A stretch of 36,844 nucleotides of DNA from Prevotella sp. Lineage in GTDB: Bacteria; Bacteroidota; Bacteroidia; Bacteroidales; Bacteroidaceae. Numbering within the stretch: the first letter of the stretch is position 1; each line of letters starts with the position of its first letter. The translations under genes were made by a program, and so were the position numbers. The stretch is taken from positions 1 to 36,844 of the forward strand of contig JAIDEM010000189.1 in the NCBI GenBank assembly GCA_029054825.1. Direction: 5' to 3'. Positions 28,457 to 36,844 of this stretch are shown piece after piece. The notes beneath the pieces were generated by a model. That model had not been told where the DNA came from and ran no database searches. It saw only the letters and a list, made by a program, of their open reading frames with translations.

Positions 28457-29098
28457 ATGATAGAATACATAAAAGGCAAACTGACAGAACTCACTCCCGC
28501 TATGGCTGTAATAGAGGCCGGAGGTGTGGGTTACGGCTTATGCATCACCCTTAATACATACACATCCCTGCAGGCTGTGAAGAACAAGGACAACGGCGAG
28601 GACACTAAACTGTATGTCCACGAACAGCTCGTAACGGGAGGAAGGGACGATTCGTTCACGCTCTACGGCTTCTCGTCAAAGCAGGAGCGCGAACTTTACC
28701 GGTTGCTGATAACAGTAAACGGTGTCGGCGGAAACACCGCGCGGATGATTCTCTCGGCAACGACACCAGGGGACCTGTGCAACACCATAGCGAGCGGCAA
28801 CGAGAAGATGCTCAAGACCGTAAAGGGCATCGGTCCGAAGGCGGCGCAGAGAATCATACTCGAACTGAGGGACAAGATTGTCTCCCTCGGCATCACTGAC
28901 GAACTCCACGCCAGCGCCGGCACTGACGGTGCGGCGACAACGGTGAATGCCGGCATACGCGACGAGGCTGTGGCTGCCCTGGCGGCTCTCGGTTTCTCAC
29001 CGGCACCGTCGGCAAAGGCCGTCACGGAGATTCTCAGGGAGACTCCCGACGCTCCTGTGGAGCAGGTGATAAAGATAGCATTGAAGATGATAAAGTAA
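28457..29098 (+). CDS. ruvA: Holliday junction branch migration protein RuvA
   Basis: [35 protein letters not shown]; Hh[21 protein letters not shown] and [26 protein letters not shown] opens at 28322, but the homology start is 28457. Confidence 0.95.
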   Translation: MIEYIKGKLTELTPAMAVIEAGGVGYGLCITLNTYTSLQAVKNKDNGEDTKLYVHEQLVTGGRDDSFTLYGFSSKQERELYRLLITVNGVGGNTARMILSATTPGDLCNTIASGNEKMLKTVKGIGPKAAQRIILELRDKIVSLGITDELHASAGTDGAATTVNAGIRDEAVAALAALGFSPAPSAKAVTEILRETPDAPVEQVIKIALKMIK

Positions 29099-29175
29099 GT
29101 GGGCGACATCTCTTTCATACTTGACAGCATAACATAAACCTCATCACGCTCACTTACATAAAAAGCGATTCTGGC

Positions 29176-32100
29176 TTGAATAGACTGAGAAACATTGCGA
29201 CATGGATACTCGTCAGCGCATTCACTGTGCTGACAGGATATGCCATGACCATGCCGCAGGCGACAAGACCGCAAGACAACAAAAAGGTCGGCAAGGAGAA
29301 AAAGGACTCGCTGACGACTAGGCTCGACGAGATTCTCGTGATAGATACCGAGGATATCCCTGACTCTCTGCTGCATCCGCGGTGGAGAATACAGAGGACT
29401 ATCCCTGCAACCTTCGAGGATCTGAAACAGGGTTCGGCAGACCTCAAGCGTCCCGAGAACCTCGAACAGAAAATAGAATACAACGACTCCATTGACCGAT
29501 ATGTCATAGGCTACAGGATGGGCGGCACGTATATCGATGCTCCTATGATGCTCACTCTTGACGAATACCTGGACTATATCGGTAAGCAACAGCGTGCACA
29601 GTACTACCGCAGCAAGAACTCTGAGACATTCGAAAAGAAGGGCAAGGAGAAATTTGATTTCACAGACATGCATTTCGACCTTGGACCAGCAGAGAAAATC
29701 TTCGGTCCCGGCGGCGTGAGAATCAAGACACAGGGAACTGCAGAACTGAGATTCGGTGCTACACTCAAGAAGATCGACAATCCTTCTCTCCCTATACGCA
29801 ACAGGAAAACCACGAGCATCGACTTTGACGAGAAGATAAATGTCAACGTGACAGGTAAGGTAGGCGACAAGGTGAATATGGGTCTCAGTTACAATACTGA
29901 CGCGACATTCAACTTCGACCAGCAGAACATAAAGCTGAAATATGAAGGAAAGGAGGACGAGATAATCAAGCTCGTGGAGGCTGGTAACGTCTCTTTCCCT
30001 TCCAATTCGTCACTCGTGCAGGGCGCGTCGTCGCTGTTCGGCATACGCACAGACCTGCAGTTCGGCAAACTGAAGCTGCAGACTGTGCTGTCACAGAAGA
30101 AATCAAACTCTTCAAGTGTAAGCACAAAGGGCGGCGTGCAGCTGACTCCGTTTGAGATTGACGTGGCAAACTATGAGGAAAACCGACACTTCTTCCTGTC
30201 AAATTTCTTCCGTGCACAGTATGACAAAGGCATGGCGTCCCTGCCGAACATCACCACAGGAGTGAAGATAAACCGTGTGGAGGTGTGGGTAACCAACAAG
30301 TCGGGCGCGACGACAAACACTCGAAATGTCATCGCACTGACAGACCTCGGCGAGGCTCAGAAGATAAGCAACAGCATGTGGGGCGGAGACAAGGGCAACG
30401 ATTTCCCGTCAAGCAATGCCGCAAACACCGAATACGCGACTATGGTTAGCACATTGCAGGATGCACGCGACATAGACCTCACATCAACGACTCTCGACGG
30501 ATACAGCCTTGTCGGTGGTGCTGACTACGAGAAAATAGAACGTGCGCGCCAGCTTTCATCGTCAGAGTACAGCATAAACCAGTATCTCGGATATATCTCC
30601 CTGAAGACTACGCTGCAGACAGACCAGGTGCTTGCCGTGGCATACGAATACACATACGGCGGACAGACATACCAGGTGGGCGAGTTTGCGTCAGACCAGC
30701 CGGACAATTCCAAGGCTCTTTTCGTAAAGTCTCTCAAGAACACCTCAAACAATCCACAGCAGGGCAACTGGCCGCTGATGATGAAAAACGTCTATTACCT
30801 TGCTTCAAGCGTGGAGAAGACGAAGTTCCGGCTGGACGTGAAGTTCCAGTCTGACTCGGCAGGCGTATATCTCACATACATACCAGAACAGCAGGTGAAG
30901 GGCACTCCACTGATAAGACTTCTCGGCGCTGACCGTCTTGACAACAATAACAAGGCTCACTCCAACGGCTATTTTGACTTTGTAGAGGGCTATACCGTAA
31001 GCAACGGCAGGGTTTTCTTCCCCAAAGTGGAACCTTTCGGCAGTTATCTCTATGAGACTCTCAGAAGCCAAGGCGTGCCGAACCCTGAGAAATACGCATA
31101 TACAGAACTGTATGACTCTACGAAAACCATCGCAAAACAGATTGCGGAGAAGAACAAATTTGTATTGTCAGGACAGTTCAAGGGAACTTTGTCCAATGTC
31201 ATCTCCCTTGGAGCGTATAATGTTCCGCGCGGTTCCGTCATAGTCACGGCAGGTGGAGTAGTGTTGACGGAAGGGGCAGACTATTCTGTAGACTATGCCG
31301 CAGGAGAGGTCACGATACTCAACCAAAGCATCATAGATGCCGGAACGAACATCAATGTCTCACTCGAAAGCGACACTGACTATGGGCAACAGAGGAAGAC
31401 GATGGTGGGAATCAACTGGGAATATGACTTCTCCAAGGATTTCCAGATGTCGGGAACATTCCAGCATCTTTCCGAACAGGCACTTACGACTAAGGTCACC
31501 ATGGGCTCTGAACCGCTGAAAAACACTCTTTGGGGCGTAAACCTGAACTGGAAGAAAGAGTCACAGTGGCTCACAAACATACTCGACAAGCTGCCTTTCC
31601 TACATCTCACGGCACCTTCTTCCATACAGGTGTCCGCCGAGTTTGCACAACTCATTGCCGGTACAGCCAGCGGAACGCAGGACAACGCATCGTATCTTGA
31701 CGACTTCGAGAACACTACAAACAAGATTGATGTCTCCACTCCGACATCATGGACGCTGTCAAGCGTGCCGACAATGTTCGAGGAATCCAAGGACAAGAGC
31801 ACTCTCGCAAGCGGTTTCAACCGCTCGCTCCTCGCATGGTACAACATCGACCCTCTCTTCACACGACAGGGCTCGTCACTGACACCGGGACATATCAAGG
31901 GTGATCTCGCACAGCTCTCCAACCATTACGTACGTGAGGTGTATGTCAGCGAACTTTTCCCTAACCGCGACCAAAGCACTTACAACGGAGCGGTAAGCAC
32001 ACTGTCCATACTGAATCTTGCTTATTATCCAGACGAGCGTGGTCCGTATAACTTCACAACTGCACTTGATGACAAAGGCCGTCTGACCATGCCTAAGCGC

Positions 32101-35100
32101 AGCTGGGGCGGTATGATGAGAAAACTGGACACATCGGATTTCGAGACAGCCAACGTCGAGTACATTGAGTTCTGGATGCTCGACCCGTTCATCAACTCAC
32201 GGAACGGATACTCCGACACCCAAGGTATGGGAGGAGACATGTACTTCAACCTCGGTGAGGTGAGCGAGGATATCCTTCGTGACGGAAAGAAATTCTACGA
32301 GAGCGGCATGCCGACAGACGGTTCGCAGGCGTTCACCACGACCCAGTGGGGAAAGATTCCCACACAGGCTGCTGTGACATATGCCTTCTCCACTGCTCCT
32401 GGAACAAGACACCTGCAGGATGTAGGATACAACGGTCTGACCGATGACGAGGAGCGCAGCTTCGAGGGATACCGCACATTCCTCGACTATGTCAATGCGA
32501 CATACAGCGGCAACGACTCTGTATACAACGCCATAATGAACGACCCGGCAGGCGACGACTATCAGTATTTCCGCAGTTCCGATTTCGACAACCGACAGAC
32601 TCCTATCCTCGAACGTTACAAGCGCATAAACAATCCGCAGGGCAACTCTCCTGATTCAGACCAAAGGACAGAAGCCTACGATACGTCATACAAGACAACT
32701 CCTGATGTCGAGGATATCAATCAGGATTTCACTCTGAACGAATACGAGAAATACTATCAGTATCATATTTCACTGCGTCCTGAGGACATGCAGGTGGGAC
32801 AGAACTTCATCGTCGACAAGCGTGTCGCCTCCCCACCGTTGCGCAACAGCGACAGAGAGCAGGTGACATGGTACCAGTTCCGCATTCCACTCCGTGAATA
32901 CGAGAGCAAGGTGGGTTCTATATCCGACTTCACATCCATACGTTTCATGCGCATGTTCCTCACCAACTTCGAGAAGCCTGTTGTAGTACGTCTCGGAACA
33001 CTCGACCTTGTCCGTGGCGAATGGCGTGTCTATGAGCAGAGCCTTGAGAGTTCCGCCTCAACGGGAACACTTGCCGTGAGCGCAGTAAACATCGAGGAGA
33101 ACAACGACAAGACTCCTGTAAACTACGTCCTGCCTCCTGGCATCTCGCGTGTCGTAGACCCTTCACAGCCACAGCTTACCGAAAACAATGAGCAGGCTCT
33201 GGCCATGACACTCACGAACATGTCTTCGGGAGAGTCAAAATGCGTATATAAGAATATGTCTCTTGACATGCGTTACTACAAACATCTGCAGATGTTCGCA
33301 CACGCACATGCCTTCGAGACTGATCCGACAGCCCTTGCAGACAATCAGCTGGCACTCTTCATACGCGTAGGTTCCGACTACAAATCCAACTTCTACGAAT
33401 ATGAGATACCGCTGAAGCTTACCGCCCCAGGACATTACTCTTCCGAGGAACGTCGTTTCGTATGGCCAGAGGAGAACATGCTCGACATCGACCTCAGCGT
33501 CTTCACTTCCTTGAAGAAAGAGCGCAACAGGATGGGAAAGGCATACAACCAGTTGCATACGGCATATGATCCGAACAATCCTAAGAACAAAGTATCCATC
33601 ATGGGCAATCCTACACTCGGAGAGGTGAAGACCATGATTATCGGCGTACGCAACCTGGCGTCATCCACAAAATCAGGAGAAGTGTGGGTCAATGAGCTTC
33701 GTCTGAAAGAGACAGAGAACTCCGGAGGCTGGGCGGCACAGGGAAACATGAATCTGCAGATGTCAGATCTCGGCACAGTCAATGTCAACGGGAAGCATAC
33801 ATCGGCAGGATTCGGCGGACTGGAACAGGGTGTAACACAGCGTTCTACCGACGATTTCACGACATATTCCGTAACGGCAAATGTCGAGCTCGGCAAGTTC
33901 TTCCCAGACAAAGCAAAGGTTTCCCTGCCAGTGTACTACAGTATGACAAAGGAGAAGACATCTCCGAAATACAATCCGCTGGACACGGACATGAAACTCA
34001 AGGACGCCCTTGAAGCCGAACCTGACAAGCATAAGCGAGACTCCATAGAGAACATCGCCGTAACAAAGGTTACAAACACGAACTTCTCCGTATCAAATGC
34101 ACGTGTCGGAATATCCACGAAGGGGCATCCGATGCCTTATGACCCGGCAAACTTCTCTATCTCGTACAGCCATTCGCACACACATAAGCAGGACGAGACG
34201 ACTGTCTATGAGAACGAGGACAACTGGCGAGGCTCGCTGAACTACTCGTGGAGTCCTGTCTATAAACCTTTAGAGCCTTTCAGGAAAATCAAGTCAAAAT
34301 CGAAGTATTACGATATCCTGAAACGTTTCGGACTGAACTGGCTGCCGCAGTCCGTGGCTTTCAATACGGAGATGACACGCTCGTACTATGAACTGCAGGA
34401 GCGCGATATAGAGACCATGGATAACTCGCAGCTACCGCTGACATTCAGTTCGCAGTTCCTGTGGAACCGTGACTTCTCACTGCGCTGGGATTTGACAAAG
34501 AACCTGCACTTCAACTTCCAGTCGGCGACACATGCGGAGATAGAAGAGCCGTATACTGCCGTGAACAAGGACCTGTATCCAGAACGCTACCAAGCGTGGA
34601 AAGACTCTGTATGGACGAGCATCAAGCACTTCGGCACACCGCTCGACTACAGCCAGAATGTCAGTGCGTCGTACCGACTGCCTCTCAACCTCATACCAAT
34701 CTTTGACTGGCTCACAGCAGACGGCAGCTATTCATCTACCTACAACTGGGTGCGTGGCACAGAACTCGAGGACGGTACATCGCTCGGAAACACGATAGCC
34801 ATGAACAGGACATACTCCCTCAACGGCTCTTTTGCCATGGAGAAACTGTACAACCATGTCCCGTTCCTGAAGAAGACAAACGAGAGATTCAACCGAACCC
34901 CGAGACGCGAAAACAAGAAGAACGACAAGACGAAGAAGGGCAAAGGAAATAACAAGAACGCGAAAAACGACCCTAAGACGCAACTGCCTAAGAACAAGAA
35001 CTCGGTAGAGAAGGAACTGACACTGTATCCTGACAGCGCGATAGAGTTTTCCCACGGCAAGAACTCCAAGCGTCTCATAGTCACGGCAAAGGCAAAGGAC

Positions 35101-36717
35101 GGCAAACTCGTACCTATCAAGTTCAAGAAGAAGGACAACAACAAGATTGCCGTCTCCCTGAAAGGCGACTCTGCCATGGAGGTGAAACTCACCGTGATGA
35201 AACTTCCTGACCTTGACTCCGAGAAATGGTACCGCACGGCACAGTCCGTGGCACGTTTTCTCATGATGGTGCGCAATGTCAGCTTCACCTACCGCAATAC
35301 CTACTCTCTCTCGTTGCCGGGATTCATGAACTCCGTCGGTGATGCCTTCGGACAGAAACGGTGTGACGGCCTGCTGTCACCAGGCCTCGACTTCGCCTTC
35401 GGACTTGTCGACGACGGCTTTATAGACAACGCAAAAGAGCGTGGATGGCTCATGACCAACGACTCCATAGCCACCCCTGCCGCCACTAACAGCACAGAGG
35501 ACATCCAGTTCAGGGCTACACTTGAACCGTTCAGGAACTTCAAGATAGACCTCAATGCGAGCCGTACCATGACACGTGCGAAGAGTGTGCAGTACATGTA
35601 CCGTGGCAATCCTACCACACATTCGGGAACATTCACCATGACAACGATGTCCATCGGTTCGGCTCTCGAGAGCAGCGGCAACCAGAGCAACGGATTCCGC
35701 TCAAAGACCTTCGAGAAATTCTGCAACTCCCTTGAAGGTTTCAGGCAGCGTGTAGAAGCACAATATGCCGGAACAAGATACCCTGAAGGCACAAGCCTTG
35801 CAGGACAGCCTTTCGACGCCACAAAGAACGGTGGCGTAAACCAATACAGCGCAGATGTCATGGTGCCGGCATTCCTCAACGCCTACACAGCCATGGGAGG
35901 AAACGACCTCAGCCTGTTCCCGTCGCTTACGAAACTCCTGCCCAACTGGTCTCTGAGATACAGCGGACTGGGACAACTCACATGGTTCCGCGACAAGTTC
36001 AAGAGCGTGAACATCACCCACGGATACAAGAGCATCTATGCCGTTGGCTCATACAGCAGTTTCTCCACATTCCAGGAGTTCATGAACGGACTCGGCTTCA
36101 TCACCGATGCCGCAACGTCCAATCCTATACCCAACTCGATGTACAATGTCTCGCAGGTAAGCATCAACGAGGCGTTCTCACCATTGCTCGGCATAGACGT
36201 GACGCTGAACAACGGCATGACAATCAAGGGAGAATACCGCACAACACGCGTACTGAACCTCTCCATGACAAGTATCCAGATTACCGAGACGACCTCCAAG
36301 GACTGGGTCTTCGGCGTAGGCTACAAGCTGCAGGACTTCCGCCTGTTCGGAGGTTCCAACCACCGCAAGGTTAAAGGTTCGGGAAAGAAGGGCGCGGACA
36401 ACGACAGTAACAATAGCAGCCAGACGAAGAAGACGACAAGACGTAACGGATTCAGCCATGACCTGAACCTCCGCCTTGACCTCAGTTTCAGGAAGCAGGC
36501 TGCCATCAACCGCGACATAGCATCCATGATATCTACCGCGACAAGCGGCAACAATGCTTTCAAACTGTCATTCTCTGCCGACTATGCCCTGTCGAGACTG
36601 ATGACCATGAGCTTCTATTTCGACCGCCAGAGCAATACTCCGCTGCTGTCGAACAACTCATATCCTACAACGACGCAGGACTTCGGACTATCGCTGAAAT
36701 TCTCTCTGACAAGATAG
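29176..36717 (+). CDS. sprA: Cell surface protein SprA / T9SS outer-membrane translocon
   Basis: 2,513 aa, follows ruvA; DLGPAEKIFGPGGVRIKTQGTAELRFG, LSLPGFMNSVGDAFGQ, GLGQLTWFRDKFKSVNITHGYKSIYAVGSYSSFSTFQEF, NWRGSLNYSWSP. TTG start; first in-frame ATG lies after the signal peptide. Confidence 0.93.
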   Translation: MNRLRNIATWILVSAFTVLTGYAMTMPQATRPQDNKKVGKEKKDSLTTRLDEILVIDTEDIPDSLLHPRWRIQRTIPATFEDLKQGSADLKRPENLEQKIEYNDSIDRYVIGYRMGGTYIDAPMMLTLDEYLDYIGKQQRAQYYRSKNSETFEKKGKEKFDFTDMHFDLGPAEKIFGPGGVRIKTQGTAELRFGATLKKIDNPSLPIRNRKTTSIDFDEKINVNVTGKVGDKVNMGLSYNTDATFNFDQQNIKLKYEGKEDEIIKLVEAGNVSFPSNSSLVQGASSLFGIRTDLQFGKLKLQTVLSQKKSNSSSVSTKGGVQLTPFEIDVANYEENRHFFLSNFFRAQYDKGMASLPNITTGVKINRVEVWVTNKSGATTNTRNVIALTDLGEAQKISNSMWGGDKGNDFPSSNAANTEYATMVSTLQDARDIDLTSTTLDGYSLVGGADYEKIERARQLSSSEYSINQYLGYISLKTTLQTDQVLAVAYEYTYGGQTYQVGEFASDQPDNSKALFVKSLKNTSNNPQQGNWPLMMKNVYYLASSVEKTKFRLDVKFQSDSAGVYLTYIPEQQVKGTPLIRLLGADRLDNNNKAHSNGYFDFVEGYTVSNGRVFFPKVEPFGSYLYETLRSQGVPNPEKYAYTELYDSTKTIAKQIAEKNKFVLSGQFKGTLSNVISLGAYNVPRGSVIVTAGGVVLTEGADYSVDYAAGEVTILNQSIIDAGTNINVSLESDTDYGQQRKTMVGINWEYDFSKDFQMSGTFQHLSEQALTTKVTMGSEPLKNTLWGVNLNWKKESQWLTNILDKLPFLHLTAPSSIQVSAEFAQLIAGTASGTQDNASYLDDFENTTNKIDVSTPTSWTLSSVPTMFEESKDKSTLASGFNRSLLAWYNIDPLFTRQGSSLTPGHIKGDLAQLSNHYVREVYVSELFPNRDQSTYNGAVSTLSILNLAYYPDERGPYNFTTALDDKGRLTMPKRSWGGMMRKLDTSDFETANVEYIEFWMLDPFINSRNGYSDTQGMGGDMYFNLGEVSEDILRDGKKFYESGMPTDGSQAFTTTQWGKIPTQAAVTYAFSTAPGTRHLQDVGYNGLTDDEERSFEGYRTFLDYVNATYSGNDSVYNAIMNDPAGDDYQYFRSSDFDNRQTPILERYKRINNPQGNSPDSDQRTEAYDTSYKTTPDVEDINQDFTLNEYEKYYQYHISLRPEDMQVGQNFIVDKRVASPPLRNSDREQVTWYQFRIPLREYESKVGSISDFTSIRFMRMFLTNFEKPVVVRLGTLDLVRGEWRVYEQSLESSASTGTLAVSAVNIEENNDKTPVNYVLPPGISRVVDPSQPQLTENNEQALAMTLTNMSSGESKCVYKNMSLDMRYYKHLQMFAHAHAFETDPTALADNQLALFIRVGSDYKSNFYEYEIPLKLTAPGHYSSEERRFVWPEENMLDIDLSVFTSLKKERNRMGKAYNQLHTAYDPNNPKNKVSIMGNPTLGEVKTMIIGVRNLASSTKSGEVWVNELRLKETENSGGWAAQGNMNLQMSDLGTVNVNGKHTSAGFGGLEQGVTQRSTDDFTTYSVTANVELGKFFPDKAKVSLPVYYSMTKEKTSPKYNPLDTDMKLKDALEAEPDKHKRDSIENIAVTKVTNTNFSVSNARVGISTKGHPMPYDPANFSISYSHSHTHKQDETTVYENEDNWRGSLNYSWSPVYKPLEPFRKIKSKSKYYDILKRFGLNWLPQSVAFNTEMTRSYYELQERDIETMDNSQLPLTFSSQFLWNRDFSLRWDLTKNLHFNFQSATHAEIEEPYTAVNKDLYPERYQAWKDSVWTSIKHFGTPLDYSQNVSASYRLPLNLIPIFDWLTADGSYSSTYNWVRGTELEDGTSLGNTIAMNRTYSLNGSFAMEKLYNHVPFLKKTNERFNRTPRRENKKNDKTKKGKGNNKNAKNDPKTQLPKNKNSVEKELTLYPDSAIEFSHGKNSKRLIVTAKAKDGKLVPIKFKKKDNNKIAVSLKGDSAMEVKLTVMKLPDLDSEKWYRTAQSVARFLMMVRNVSFTYRNTYSLSLPGFMNSVGDAFGQKRCDGLLSPGLDFAFGLVDDGFIDNAKERGWLMTNDSIATPAATNSTEDIQFRATLEPFRNFKIDLNASRTMTRAKSVQYMYRGNPTTHSGTFTMTTMSIGSALESSGNQSNGFRSKTFEKFCNSLEGFRQRVEAQYAGTRYPEGTSLAGQPFDATKNGGVNQYSADVMVPAFLNAYTAMGGNDLSLFPSLTKLLPNWSLRYSGLGQLTWFRDKFKSVNITHGYKSIYAVGSYSSFSTFQEFMNGLGFITDAATSNPIPNSMYNVSQVSINEAFSPLLGIDVTLNNGMTIKGEYRTTRVLNLSMTSIQITETTSKDWVFGVGYKLQDFRLFGGSNHRKVKGSGKKGADNDSNNSSQTKKTTRRNGFSHDLNLRLDLSFRKQAAINRDIASMISTATSGNNAFKLSFSADYALSRLMTMSFYFDRQSNTPLLSNNSYPTTTQDFGLSLKFSLTR

Positions 36718-36773
36718 TCTGCCGAGACACCTGACACCGCCCTTTGCCGACAGGCACGACCACGCCGGCGATG

Positions 36774-36809
36774 CCATCCGCGAAAGGCTGTAAAGCCTGT
36801 CACGGATGG
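36774..36809 (+). terminator. Hairpin downstream of sprA
   Basis: ccatccg...cggatgg outer stem with inner aggct/agcct. Confidence 0.45.
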
Positions 36810-36844
36810 TATCTTCCGTGAAACAGGAAACGGCATTATATATA

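Noticed and set aside
28696-29673. 325-aa minus-strand ORF
   Set aside because: Antisense to ruvA and the sprA N-terminus.

Overview
This window looks like a Bacteroidetes chromosome segment, probably Bacteroidales/Prevotella-like. The evidence is the gene content (SprA, DUF349, GH43, Ddh) and -7 boxes of the TAnnTTTG type. The left edge holds the N-terminal ~1,570 codons of a giant minus-strand SpvB/FG-GAP/RHS protein. It is missing from the supplied ORF track because it has no stop inside the window. It overlaps, by ATGA, a small upstream secreted ORF that carries one YD motif and a C-terminal region resembling a type IX secretion sorting domain. The rest is mostly housekeeping: DUF349 protein, GH43-like protein, RlpA, PrmA, an aromatic-rich secreted protein, a FadL-like porin, RecR-membrane protein-GNAT, an orphan PTS EIIC, Asd, a dxs-trkA-trkH cluster, a secreted C1 peptidase, a MATE transporter, Ddh, RuvA and a complete 2,513-aa SprA. 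The least explained sequence is in two ~1 kb non-coding islands (about 8.98-9.95 kb and 24.3-25.2 kb). Each carries a long inverted repeat followed about 170-180 bp later by an array of imperfect 22-bp repeats with a shared AAA(G/C)GTnACCTTT-like core. A separate 8-bp AnnACCGY tandem repeat occurs inside one island and again directly upstream of recR. No rRNA, tRNA, CRISPR array or transposase was found. All family names come from reading the translated sequence, with no database search.
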